From assembly GCA_044360075.1 (NCBI GenBank), contig JBIKLA010000007.1, forward strand, positions 62,001 to 126,000: DNA of 64,000 nucleotides, read 5' to 3'. The notes below the pieces were generated by a model. That model was not told where the DNA came from. It searched no databases and worked only from the letters and a program-made list of their open reading frames with translations. Positions 35,092 through 44,416 of this stretch are shown piece after piece. Origin of the DNA: OMII01 sp947467385. Its GTDB lineage: Bacteria; Bdellovibrionota_C; UBA2361; OMII01. Position 1 is the first letter of the stretch; each line of letters opens with the position of its first letter. The position numbers and the translations under genes are program-made.

Positions 35092-36019
35092 CACAGCAGG
35101 CAGGAAGAAGATCGCCCTTATCGGGGCTGGACAGATCGGCGGCACTATCGCGCTCTTGTGCGGGACCCGCAACCTTGGGGACGTCGTACTCTTTGACGTC
35201 GTTGAAGGCATGCCGCAGGGGAAGGCGCTCGATCTATCGCACCTTGCGCCGGTATTCGGGCTCGATTTCAAGATTACCGGCACCAACAATATCGCCGACA
35301 TTAAGGGTGCTGACGTGTGCATCGTCACCTCGGGCCTTCCGCGCAAGCCGGGCATGAGTCGCGACGACCTCGTTAAGACAAATGCCGAGATCATCCGCAA
35401 CGTCGCCAAGGGCATTAAAGAGCACGCCCCGTCTGCTCTCGTCATCGTCGTCACGAACCCTCTTGATGCGATGGTGTACCTCATGCAGAAGGAGACCGGC
35501 TTCCCCACCCACCGCGTCATCGGCATGGCGGGCGTTCTTGACACTGCCCGATACCAGGCATTTCTGGCAGAGGAGCTCAACGTTTCTGTTGCGTCCGTCT
35601 CGGCCTTCGTGCTTGGCGGCCACGGAGACGACATGGTGCCGGTTCGCTCGTACACGACCTGCGGCGGCATCCCGGTGGGCAACCTCATTAAGGCAGATCG
35701 CCTCGACGCCATCGAGAAGCGTGTGCGCGGCGCAGGAGGCGAGGTTGTTGCGCTGCTCAAGAACGGATCGGCGTTTTACTCGCCGGCAGCGTCGGCCATC
35801 CAGATGGCTGAGTCGTACCTCTTTGATCAGCGCCGGGTGCTTGCAGCCGCAGCGATGCTCAACGGCGAATACGGGCTGAAGGACCTCTACATTGGCGTGC
35901 CGGTCATCATCGGCAAGAACGGTATCGAGAAGGTGATCGAGATCGAGCTCAACGCCGACGAGAAGAAGGCCCTGCACGAGTCCGCAGAGCGCGTAAAGCA
36001 GCTCCTCGCCATCTTGTAA
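35081..36019 (+). CDS. mdh: malate dehydrogenase
   Basis: NAD-dependent oxidation of malate to oxaloacetate in the TCA cycle. The 312-residue product has the Rossmann start KIALIGAGQIGGTIALL, the substrate-binding loop ITSGLPRKPGMSRDDL with its Arg, GxxDxxR as GVLDTARY, and the catalytic His in GGHGDDMVPV. It belongs to the LDH-like MDH group (with VTNPLDAMV). The start at 35081 overlaps the stop of the SPFH lipoprotein, indicating translational coupling; the sucC gene follows after 28 nt. It is cytoplasmic and operates with sucCD. Confidence 0.96.
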   Translation: MTTNTAGRKKIALIGAGQIGGTIALLCGTRNLGDVVLFDVVEGMPQGKALDLSHLAPVFGLDFKITGTNNIADIKGADVCIVTSGLPRKPGMSRDDLVKTNAEIIRNVAKGIKEHAPSALVIVVTNPLDAMVYLMQKETGFPTHRVIGMAGVLDTARYQAFLAEELNVSVASVSAFVLGGHGDDMVPVRSYTTCGGIPVGNLIKADRLDAIEKRVRGAGGEVVALLKNGSAFYSPAASAIQMAESYLFDQRRVLAAAAMLNGEYGLKDLYIGVPVIIGKNGIEKVIEIELNADEKKALHESAERVKQLLAIL

Positions 36020-36047
36020 CGATAACGAATCAGTAGGAAGAGACACT

Positions 36048-37208
36048 ATGAACCTCCACGAGTATCAAGCGAAGCAGGTGCTAAAGAACTTTGGGCTCCC
36101 GATCTTGCGGGGCCAGGTGTGCTACACGCCGGGCGAGGCTGAAGCCGCTGCAGACATCCTCGGGGGCGGCATCTGCGTTGTTAAGGCGCAGGTCCACGCC
36201 GGAGGGCGCGGCAAGGCCGGCGGCGTCAAGCTCGCTAAGAGCTCGGCCGAGGCGCGCGAAGCCGCTCAGAAGATTCTTGGGATGAAGCTTGTGACGCCGC
36301 AGACCGGCGCCGCGGGCAAGATCGTGCATAAGGTCTACGTCGAAGCCGGCTGCGCTATCGCTAAGGAGTACTACCTAAGCCTCCTCGTTGACCGCGCCAA
36401 GCGCTGCGTCTCGATCATCGCCTCGACTGAGGGCGGAATGGAGATCGAGGAGGTTGCGCACAAGACCCCCGACAAGATCCTTAACGTTCGAATCGACCCC
36501 AAGGTCGGTCTCCAGGGATATCAGTCATCGAAGCTCGCGATTGAACTCGGGATCCCAGTCGAGGCGCGCAAGCACTTCGCTGAGGTCGTGAAGGGCCTCT
36601 ACAAGGCCTTCGTCCACTGCGACCTCGGCCTGCTTGAGATTAACCCCCTCGTGCTCACCAAAGAGAACACGTTCGTGCTCCTCGACGCCAAGGTGGCGCT
36701 CGAGGACAATGCGGCGTTCCGCCAGAAAGAGATCCACGAGATGATGGACTACGATGAGATGGACCCGCGCGACCTGCGCGCTCAGAAGTACGGCCTCAAC
36801 TACGTCGGCCTCGATGGTAACATCGGCTGCCTCGTCAACGGCGCGGGCCTCGCCATGGCAACCATGGATATCATCAAGGCGTTCGGCGGTGAGCCCGCCA
36901 ACTTCCTTGATGTCGGCGGAGGAGCAACGAAGGAGAACGTCACCGAGGCGTTCCGTATCCTGCTCTCTGACTCAAAGGTTAAGGGCATCCTCGTCAATAT
37001 CTTTGGCGGCATCATGAAGTGTGACGTGATCGCAACCGGCATCATCGAGGCGGCCAAGGAGGTCGGGCTCAAGGTTCCACTCGTCGTGCGGCTTCAGGGA
37101 ACGAACGTCGACCTTGGGCGCAAGATGCTCGCCGAGTCGGGTCTCGCTATTACGCCGGCCGACACCATGGATGACGCAGCAAAGAAGATCGTGGCTCTAG
37201 CCAAGTAA
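36048..37208 (+). CDS. sucC: succinate-CoA ligase, beta subunit
   Basis: ADP- or GDP-forming succinyl-CoA synthetase beta subunit, which binds nucleotide via an ATP-grasp fold. The 386-residue product starts MNLHEYQAKQVLKNFG and has VVKAQVHAGGRGKAGGVKLA, the grasp segments YYLSLLVDRAKRCVSIIASTEGGM and CDLGLLEINPLVLT, and the C-terminal ligase motif NFLDVGGGATKE. It pairs with sucD, 16 nt downstream, to form the usual alpha-beta enzyme. Whether it uses ATP or GTP is not clear from sequence. Confidence 0.97.
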   Translation: MNLHEYQAKQVLKNFGLPILRGQVCYTPGEAEAAADILGGGICVVKAQVHAGGRGKAGGVKLAKSSAEAREAAQKILGMKLVTPQTGAAGKIVHKVYVEAGCAIAKEYYLSLLVDRAKRCVSIIASTEGGMEIEEVAHKTPDKILNVRIDPKVGLQGYQSSKLAIELGIPVEARKHFAEVVKGLYKAFVHCDLGLLEINPLVLTKENTFVLLDAKVALEDNAAFRQKEIHEMMDYDEMDPRDLRAQKYGLNYVGLDGNIGCLVNGAGLAMATMDIIKAFGGEPANFLDVGGGATKENVTEAFRILLSDSKVKGILVNIFGGIMKCDVIATGIIEAAKEVGLKVPLVVRLQGTNVDLGRKMLAESGLAITPADTMDDAAKKIVALAK

Positions 37209-37224
37209 CTAAGGAAAAAACACC

Positions 37225-38097
37225 ATGAGCGTTTTAGTCGACAAAAACACACGCGTTGTAACCCAGGGAATCACGGGAAAGACGGGCGCGTTTCACACCC
37301 GCGCCTGTAAGGAGTACGGTACCCAGATGGTTGCTGGAGTGACCCCGGGTAAGGGCGGTCAAGATTTTGAGGGCATCCCGCTCTTTGACACCGTTCACCA
37401 GGCCAAGAAAGAGACCGGCGCCAACGTGTCGATCATCTACGTCCCACCGCCATTCGCAGCAGACGCGATCATGGAGGCCGTTGACGCAGACCTAGACCTC
37501 GTCATCTGCATCACCGAGGGAATTCCGGTGCTCGACATGCTTAAGGTTGCAACCTTCATGCAGGGCCGCCGCACCCGCCTTATCGGCCCCAACTGCCCAG
37601 GCATCATTACCCCAGGCCAAGCCAAGATCGGCATCATGCCGGGCTTTATCCACAAGCCGGGCCGCATCGGTGTTGTGTCGCGCAGCGGCACGCTCACCTA
37701 CGAGGCGGTGTTTCAGCTCTCGGCGCTCGGGATGGGGCAGTCGACCTGCATCGGCATCGGCGGCGACCCCTTAAACGGCACAAACTTCATCGACTGCCTT
37801 AAGCTCTTCAACGAGGATAAGGACACCGACGCAGTGGTCATGATCGGCGAGATCGGCGGAAGCGCTGAGGTCGATGCTGCCCAGTGGGTCAAAGAGAACA
37901 TGAAGAAGCCGGTTGTGTCCTTCATCGCCGGTGCGACCGCCCCTCCAGGCCGCCGCATGGGCCACGCTGGAGCGATCATCAGCGGCGGTGACGACACCGC
38001 CGAGGCCAAGTTTACGGCCCTCTCAGCCGCAGGCATCCACGTCGTTCGCTCTCCGCACGAGATCGGGGCGAAGATGCAGGAGGTCATGAGCAAGTAG
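37225..38097 (+). CDS. sucD: succinate-CoA ligase, alpha subunit
   Basis: The 290-residue alpha subunit carries the CoA-binding domain (TRVVTQGITGKTGAFHT, then VAGVTPGKGGQ) and the phospho-histidine in RRMGHAGAIISGG, about residue 246. Other conserved runs are RLIGPNCPGIITPG and GVVSRSGTLTYE. It catalyses succinyl-CoA + Pi + NDP to succinate + CoA + NTP together with sucC. The mdh-sucC-sucD order is a common TCA cluster in bacteria. It converges on the giant gene at 38111, only 13 nt away. Confidence 0.97.
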   Translation: MSVLVDKNTRVVTQGITGKTGAFHTRACKEYGTQMVAGVTPGKGGQDFEGIPLFDTVHQAKKETGANVSIIYVPPPFAADAIMEAVDADLDLVICITEGIPVLDMLKVATFMQGRRTRLIGPNCPGIITPGQAKIGIMPGFIHKPGRIGVVSRSGTLTYEAVFQLSALGMGQSTCIGIGGDPLNGTNFIDCLKLFNEDKDTDAVVMIGEIGGSAEVDAAQWVKENMKKPVVSFIAGATAPPGRRMGHAGAIISGGDDTAEAKFTALSAAGIHVVRSPHEIGAKMQEVMSK

Positions 38098-38110
38098 GGG
38101 TTGGGCTGCG

Positions 38111-41100
38111 CTACTTGCAGCTCGTCCTGAAGCGGGCAATCCCATTGAGCTCAGCCAGCCCGTCCTCATGCGCCTTTTCGGCGCGTCGTATCAGGCGCTG
38201 GTTTTCGTCAGCGCCGTTCGGATCGAGGAATGTTGCGCGCTTAAGCACGCGGTTAACCAAGGCCAGAGCTGAGTCATAGCTGTCCCGCATATTTTCGACC
38301 TTTGGCCCGTCGTCGATGATCGTGCAGCCCGGAGGCGTCGTTGGGCAGCTGCGCGTGTTTGCCGGAAGCTTGTTGGTCTGCTCGCGTACTGCCAGCACAA
38401 GATCAGCGGCCTTGCGCTGGGCGCGTTCCAGAGCCTCTCGAATGCGCTTGCGGCCGCTCTCTGGCGAGTTAGCCATCTTAGCCCCGCTTGCCGTCTCAAG
38501 GCGCGAAATCGCCTCAAACGCGATCTCCCCAAGCGATTGCGACAGGATGCGCACCTTCTCCCTCACCGGCAGGATGTTCGCCGCTGGGCAATCGCACACA
38601 TCGGTCTTTGGCGAGATAGTCGCGGTGCGGCCGCTCACCGTCCACACGAGATCCTGGGCCACCTTCACTGCGAAGGCGGCCGAGTTGTTTCCGGCGAAGA
38701 ACTGCCGCGGCTGCGACCGGTCGGCGGGCTTGGGCGAAAACTGGTTTGCGGGTCCAACGGGGATGAAGATGTCGAATGGGTTGGGATTGATGTAACCCAC
38801 CACTGCGGAGAAGCCACCGGACTCGGTCTGGTTGATGCATTGAGCAACCGGAACGATCGCCTTGAGCTGCGGACTGTCCGTCGTGATCCGCACGGTCTGG
38901 GTGGTGCCCCCCGGCGCGCGCACCGTGAATGTCAGCGCCTGGCCAGTGAATGGCAGACGGATAGCGCCGCGGTGGGTGCCGGGCTTGAACTCGGTTCCCT
39001 GGCCGCGGTTTTGAGCCCCCGGCGAGAAGAAGTTCTGCAAGTCCTGGCGGTCGCCGACCGGCACCTTAAGCACCGTGTCTGTCTTGTTGTTGTAGGTGAT
39101 GTAGGCGACGAACGAGCTCTCGGCGAGCGGGTAGAGCCCCTCTAGCGAGAGCTCAAGGGGTTCGGCTTGCGCAGCCCCCTCGGTCGTGTCGGACGCATCC
39201 TCGCAGTCGTCATCCATCAGGTCGGTAAGTCCGTCGTTGTCGTTGTCGACATCGTCAGAGCATGCGGGGACTCCCGCTCCAAGCTCCGGAGGGATTGTGG
39301 GCGGAACCGCAGTTGGTGGGATGGTGCTGTCTGGAGGAGTCGCAGTATCCGCTGGAGCCGCAGTAACTGGGGATGCGGCAGTATCCGTTGCGGCCGGCGT
39401 GCTCATCGGCGTGCTCGTCGGCGTGCTCGTTGGGGTGCTCGTCGGGGGGTCTGTGGGTATTGGGGAGGCCGTCAGCGTATTCGTGAGCGTGCTCGTCGGA
39501 GTCGGCGAGCTGGTTGGGGTGCTCGTGGGCATGCTCGTCGGGGTTGAAGAGCTGATCGGAGTTATCGTGTTGGCCGGAGCGGCGGTATTAGGGGGAGCCG
39601 CAGTAACTGGGGGTGCCGCAGTGTCCGCAGGCGGAATCGCAGTAGCCGGGGCAGGGGTGTCCACCGGTGGAGCCGCCGTATCGGGTGGCGGGTTCTGTGG
39701 CCCGGTCGCAATAGTGGGCGTCGACGTAGATGTGGCGGTTGCGGTGTTCGTCGGTGGAGCGCCGTTGTTCGGGTCGCCTACCGGTGTCTCCGTATCCGGA
39801 GCAACATCGGCGCCCTCTGCAAATCGTGCGCCAGAGACCGAGAACGGCTGCGTTGCTCCGGCAAATGGTTCTGAGGCGACACCATCCTGCGACAAGGACT
39901 GGCGGACGAAGAGCTTGCCGGTTCCTCCACTCACCGCGCTGATGAGCAGCCTGCCGGAATCGAGTGCCAACTTCACGCCGCGTTCCCCGTCCAAGGCGGT
40001 GAAGAATACTGAAGAGCTGACATCCCAACGCTCCGGCACCACGTGAACCTCAGAGTTCTCGCCGAACAGTGTCTGGCGCGGCGTGTAGTGGAGGGCTTCC
40101 AGAAAGTTGCCCATAGTGTAGACGAGCTGCTGAGAGCCCTGGAGCATGCCCACTGCGACGAATATGGGAATATCGGCCGATCCGGGGGCGATTGAGTGTA
40201 GGAATGTGCCTGTGGCACCATCGACGATCGTGATACGACGATCGGAATCAACAACAACCAGCTCGGCGCGTTTATCCTCGCTTAGGTCCCCTGCCGCAAC
40301 CTGAAGTGGTTGTGTAACTGACTTATCAGACACGATCCTCGTGAGGACGTTTTGATCCTTGTCGATCGCAAGAACCTGTAGGGTGCCCCCAACTCCAGGA
40401 GCGAGGAGAATATCATCAGCCCCATTGCCGTCCACGTCGCCGGTCGCAACAGCGACACCATCACCGCCATCAGCAAAGGGGGTAAGAGAGAGCATTGGAG
40501 CTGGGCTCTCCGCGTTCAGCGATGCTCCGCTGTAGACGTTGATGCGGTTTGCGCCAGCGACCCGCTGCGCTGCACTCACGACCAGGTCTTTGAGACCATC
40601 GCCATTGATGTCGCCCATAGCGACGTTCACGGCCCCCAAGAACGACGCTCCGAAGGGATAGAACGACGAGACGAGTTCTCCGCTTCCCCTGTAGACGCGA
40701 ACCTCTCCCGTCCCACTCGATCCCACTGCGTAGCCATCGAGGGTTCCAGCCGGTGCTGGGCGTGCGGTCATGAGGGGAGCAGGTGTCGCGAGCGGAAGAA
40801 CCCTAATCGGGGCGACCGAGACAAAGGCATTCGGCTCGTTGAATGCCTTAAAGCTCCACAGGCCTACGATCATGCCATCGGTATTAAAGCTGTTCACCCG
40901 GACGAATGCCCCTTCTGCGCGGGGAACGCCCCAAATCACTCGTTTATCGTCGATAGCGACCGACATCTGCCCGGTTGCGTCGATAATGTGCGAAACACTT
41001 CCAGGAGAAATTCTAAATCGTTGATTCGCCTCGGGATTGAACTGTGCGTCACTGTAGCTGGCTCCGAGCGCGGTTGCGAAGCCCGTAGCGCCGAAGGGGG

Positions 41101-44100
41101 GTAGCGAACCGAAGGCGACCTGAGGGATTGCATCGACTGGAAGGGTCGACGGAGCCTCGCTGGCTAGGATGTTTCCGTTTGAACCATCGACGAGGTCGAG
41201 CCTGTTCCCATACGTGATGAGGTCAGCCTTGCGATCCCCAGTGAGATCGCCAGCTGCTACTCGAATTCCGCCAGTGTGGTTGGGGCTTATGTTGGTGAAT
41301 CGTTGTAAGAGTTTTCCGTTCTTGTTGAGAACCGTTGCGGCGGCAGGGCACCCTGCGCCTGCGCCGATAACGATGTCGGACGAGCCGTCTGCGTCAAAGT
41401 CACCGCTCGCAATCGAAACGCCGTCGCAGCGCGAATCCAGGAAGGGGTTCGGGATAGAGATCATCGGAAGCCCCCATGCGCCGAACCGTGTGCCATCGTA
41501 GACCTTGATGTGGTTGCTGTCGCGGAAGCGGCTCGCGGTGGCAAGGATCAGGTCGGGCGTGCCATCGCCGTTAACGTCTCCCGACGCCACATTCACCCCT
41601 CCGGTGTAGCTGTCACCAAAGGGGTTAAGGCTTGTGACGAGCGCGCCAGACTCTTCGAAAATCCGGACCTCCCCTGCAACACCCTTCGGCGATCCCACCG
41701 CGTATCCGACCCGTGCGTTAGGGTTGCGCGGATCTGGGGTGCTGGTTGAGACCGGCGTGTTTGATGGGCTCGGCGTTGCCGTTGGGGTGACCGTTGCTGT
41801 CGGGCTGCTTGTGGGCTGGAGTGTTGGAGTTCGCGATGGCGTTGCAGATGGTGTTGGAGTGTTCGTTGGAAGCAGTGTTGGGGTCCGCGAGGGGGTTGAA
41901 GTGGGTGTTGGAGTGTTCGTTGGAAGCAGTGTTGGGGTCCGCGAGGGGGTTGAAGTGGGTGTTGGAGTGTTCGTTGGGGCGCGCGTCGGTGTTCGGGAGG
42001 GCGTGCTGGTCGGCGTCGCTGTACGAGTTGGAGTTGCGGTTGGGGTCGCGGTGTTGGGGGTTGAGCCGACACTTGAAATTGCAACGGTGTAAACGCCGAG
42101 GCTCCCGTAGTCACTGAATCCATCGGTCAATGGATTTAGCTCACCGACTCCCTCAACCAAAAGATAGTACTCTCCCGCTGGTAGGTCTAGGTCAAACGCG
42201 GAGTTTAACTCAGGGACGATGTCTGGGTATATTGGGTCGGCATCCGTGCGGTTTCGACTCGGGGGATCTGAGACAGCTACCTCTACAGTAGTTGGCGTAA
42301 TACCACTCCCCGTCTGATTGGTTCGCCGCAGGAGCGTTGCCTTAATATTGAGGGCGCCACCCGAGTTGTCGGGTGGATAGGGGAGAACTCGGTCAGTCGC
42401 CCAGGTGCCCTTCACTGTGATGCTCGTCTGGCCAGGTGTGCTCTTTGTGAATCGAATTACATCAACATCGTTGGCCGTTTCAATCACGCCCTTCTCCTCG
42501 GCTGTTGCTACGGGGAGGGTGGCTGCACCTGCGACGTTATTGGGCCGATCATCTAAGCGTCTAAAAACGCCCTCATTCTCGATATATCTTTGATAATTGG
42601 CAGGACAAGATTCAAGCGGGATATTGAATAAACATACTTGGTGTTCTACCAGGGTCGCTAGGTCGTCCTGACTAGCGCTATCTACGTACGCGTTGGCATA
42701 CTCACCTCTCGCCCATTGGCGAACGTCCAAGTAGTTGAGCCCCATGATTGGCACCCACCTTCGGTGCCCTGCGTAATACTCTACCCGGGGATTACCCAGC
42801 CCCCAGTGGCTAAGACCTAGAGCGTGCCCAACCTCATGGACGGCCGCACCTGTCATAGAATAAATGCTATAGCTTATAGTCGGTGATGTTAGCCCATCCT
42901 CGGTTGGATCTAGCGCGCTACTACATCCGTCGTCGGGTCGGGAAAGTATACTACCTGCAGGGTCTCTCAGTCCTTCGAAGTCTACCAATCCATCGCCGTC
43001 GTTGTCCCATTGATCGCTGCACTCTGACGCGTGCCATCCAGCTCCTGTAGCAAAAACAAAAACCGGGTCGTTGTCATGCCGTCCGAAGTTCCAAAAGTGC
43101 GCCACGCCTCCTGCACCGCCCGCTCCATTTTCCCCGTTATTGGACTCTCTTGAGACACACTGCGGGTCTAGCTCATCCCTTAAGCCATCTAAGTCGTTGT
43201 CCAAACCATCTGAACACTCCCGGCCATACCAACTTCCAGTGGGGCTTATGACGACCCTGAGTCGATTTGCGTAAGGTGCGTTGTTATACACGGTCTCATC
43301 AGTGGTGACGTTTACCGTGAACGGCTCAAAGGCATTTGCAACGCGAACCCAGAATAGCTCAACTCCTTGAGCGAATGATTTGCCGAGGCGATGCTCCCAG
43401 AGTAGGCCGAACGTAGTAAGGGGTGCGCTTACGATATCAGCACCATTCCGATATTGTGTGTTCCAACTGGTGTTGCTGGTGGTATGCCCATCGAAATCCA
43501 GGTAAACGACAGCGGATCCCCCCGGATAGCTCTCTAACAGTGGTATGAGAGGAGTGCCTGTTTGCGCTGTTTGGCTGATGCCCCCGCCGGCGTTGCGCCT
43601 ATCCCTCTGGGGGGGGAGTGTCAAACCATCGAAGAATTCCTTGCCATCCGGACGCTCATAGAACGTGCTCTCCTCGGGCTCCAGGTAGCCCCTTTCCACG
43701 CCTTTAACGAACACCTCTCCGTTCTGAGCTGAGGCGATAGCGTAGCTAAGCTCATTTTTCGGCGCCAGGATGCTCCCTTCCTGAAGGGCTCCATCGGGAG
43801 AAAATACGAGGTGCATCGTCGCTGTTCCCCCTCCGGGAAGCGCAAGATTTGCGCCGAGAGCCTTGTGTGATTCCCCGGCGAAGCTGAGCGTTACCGTCCC
43901 TTGAATCGGCTTGCCTCCTCCGAAGGTGATCGGAATCTGCGTGCCTTTATCGGGCAGGGTGTCTACTTTTGTGAATTGAAATTGTGAAATGCGAGCTAAC
44001 GGGTATCCGTCAGGGCTCTGAACATCGCCACCCTGAGTCGCTATCCCAAGCCAATCCCGCTCTGCCAAACTCTTCGCAGTCGTCCCATCGGTTGGCTCAG

Positions 44101-44416
44101 CGGGGCGCTCCACGACCGGCTTCTGTCTGATCGTATAGTCGAAGTCAGGTTCTGCGTGTCTCGATTGACCCACAGGCGGGGCGGGGTCCTCAACCTTTCG
44201 GGTGGCCTCTACGTCGCCACTCTTGGGAGTACTCTGATTGACTGCTTGTTTCGCGGATTCGGACGCCTGGTGGCCCTCCTTATCTGCGGTTCTATTGTCA
44301 GTTTGTAGTTGTTCAGTAACTGCTGAGTCCCCGCTTCGACGCGCGAGGAAGACCCCAAATACCACTCCACTGGCAACAACTAGCAGAACGAGAGCTGTTT
44401 TTCCGAACTTCCCCAC
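38111..44416 (-). CDS. giant secreted metzincin-like peptidase with FG-GAP repeats and Pro/Thr linkers
   Basis: A 2101-residue exported protein. The N-terminal membrane/signal helix (ALVLLVVASGVVFGVFLA) is followed by an Asp/Lys-rich segment and a beta region. A zinc peptidase signature VHEVGHALGLSHWG (residues about 526-539) is HExxHxxGxxH, with Met-turn-like VPIMGLNY about 20 residues on, so it is metzincin-type. Calcium-type motifs CSDGLDNDLDGLRDELD (about 401) and CSDQWDNDGDGLVDFE (about 466) occur within that domain. FG-GAP repeats follow (GDVNGDGTPDLILA, GDFDADGSSDIVIG, GDINGDGLKDLVVS and similar), separated by PT-rich linkers (see 41851) and a second linker around 39406-39780 in DNA. 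A beta domain and a helical tail with Cys end the chain. Likely surface or secreted. Confidence 0.8.
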   Translation of the reverse strand: MGKFGKTALVLLVVASGVVFGVFLARRSGDSAVTEQLQTDNRTADKEGHQASESAKQAVNQSTPKSGDVEATRKVEDPAPPVGQSRHAEPDFDYTIRQKPVVERPAEPTDGTTAKSLAERDWLGIATQGGDVQSPDGYPLARISQFQFTKVDTLPDKGTQIPITFGGGKPIQGTVTLSFAGESHKALGANLALPGGGTATMHLVFSPDGALQEGSILAPKNELSYAIASAQNGEVFVKGVERGYLEPEESTFYERPDGKEFFDGLTLPPQRDRRNAGGGISQTAQTGTPLIPLLESYPGGSAVVYLDFDGHTTSNTSWNTQYRNGADIVSAPLTTFGLLWEHRLGKSFAQGVELFWVRVANAFEPFTVNVTTDETVYNNAPYANRLRVVISPTGSWYGRECSDGLDNDLDGLRDELDPQCVSRESNNGENGAGGAGGVAHFWNFGRHDNDPVFVFATGAGWHASECSDQWDNDGDGLVDFEGLRDPAGSILSRPDDGCSSALDPTEDGLTSPTISYSIYSMTGAAVHEVGHALGLSHWGLGNPRVEYYAGHRRWVPIMGLNYLDVRQWARGEYANAYVDSASQDDLATLVEHQVCLFNIPLESCPANYQRYIENEGVFRRLDDRPNNVAGAATLPVATAEEKGVIETANDVDVIRFTKSTPGQTSITVKGTWATDRVLPYPPDNSGGALNIKATLLRRTNQTGSGITPTTVEVAVSDPPSRNRTDADPIYPDIVPELNSAFDLDLPAGEYYLLVEGVGELNPLTDGFSDYGSLGVYTVAISSVGSTPNTATPTATPTRTATPTSTPSRTPTRAPTNTPTPTSTPSRTPTLLPTNTPTPTSTPSRTPTLLPTNTPTPSATPSRTPTLQPTSSPTATVTPTATPSPSNTPVSTSTPDPRNPNARVGYAVGSPKGVAGEVRIFEESGALVTSLNPFGDSYTGGVNVASGDVNGDGTPDLILATASRFRDSNHIKVYDGTRFGAWGLPMISIPNPFLDSRCDGVSIASGDFDADGSSDIVIGAGAGCPAAATVLNKNGKLLQRFTNISPNHTGGIRVAAGDLTGDRKADLITYGNRLDLVDGSNGNILASEAPSTLPVDAIPQVAFGSLPPFGATGFATALGASYSDAQFNPEANQRFRISPGSVSHIIDATGQMSVAIDDKRVIWGVPRAEGAFVRVNSFNTDGMIVGLWSFKAFNEPNAFVSVAPIRVLPLATPAPLMTARPAPAGTLDGYAVGSSGTGEVRVYRGSGELVSSFYPFGASFLGAVNVAMGDINGDGLKDLVVSAAQRVAGANRINVYSGASLNAESPAPMLSLTPFADGGDGVAVATGDVDGNGADDILLAPGVGGTLQVLAIDKDQNVLTRIVSDKSVTQPLQVAAGDLSEDKRAELVVVDSDRRITIVDGATGTFLHSIAPGSADIPIFVAVGMLQGSQQLVYTMGNFLEALHYTPRQTLFGENSEVHVVPERWDVSSSVFFTALDGERGVKLALDSGRLLISAVSGGTGKLFVRQSLSQDGVASEPFAGATQPFSVSGARFAEGADVAPDTETPVGDPNNGAPPTNTATATSTSTPTIATGPQNPPPDTAAPPVDTPAPATAIPPADTAAPPVTAAPPNTAAPANTITPISSSTPTSMPTSTPTSSPTPTSTLTNTLTASPIPTDPPTSTPTSTPTSTPMSTPAATDTAASPVTAAPADTATPPDSTIPPTAVPPTIPPELGAGVPACSDDVDNDNDGLTDLMDDDCEDASDTTEGAAQAEPLELSLEGLYPLAESSFVAYITYNNKTDTVLKVPVGDRQDLQNFFSPGAQNRGQGTEFKPGTHRGAIRLPFTGQALTFTVRAPGGTTQTVRITTDSPQLKAIVPVAQCINQTESGGFSAVVGYINPNPFDIFIPVGPANQFSPKPADRSQPRQFFAGNNSAAFAVKVAQDLVWTVSGRTATISPKTDVCDCPAANILPVREKVRILSQSLGEIAFEAISRLETASGAKMANSPESGRKRIREALERAQRKAADLVLAVREQTNKLPANTRSCPTTPPGCTIIDDGPKVENMRDSYDSALALVNRVLKRATFLDPNGADENQRLIRRAEKAHEDGLAELNGIARFRTSCK
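41851..41977 (-). repeat. 54-bp tandem repeats encoding an 18-residue Pro/Thr linker
   Basis: Two perfect 54-bp copies at 41851-41904 and 41905-41958 and a partial third copy to 41977, inside the giant gene. They encode an 18-residue unit, PTSTPSRTPTLLPTNTPT. Exact identity suggests recent duplication. This is not a CRISPR array: the units are contiguous, in frame and have no spacers. Confidence 0.85.

Noticed and set aside
38316..39145. Plus-strand frames opposite the C-terminus of the giant gene
   Set aside because: They are shadows of the minus-strand gene with no family match.
39186..40046. Plus-strand ORF opposite the giant gene
   Set aside because: It is the reverse of the Pro/Thr-linker coding region and is Val/Gly-rich from codon bias; the minus frame is the continuous 2101-residue gene.
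41851..41977. CRISPR-like direct repeats
   Set aside because: The units are contiguous, in frame with a Pro/Thr linker, have no spacers and no cas genes nearby.
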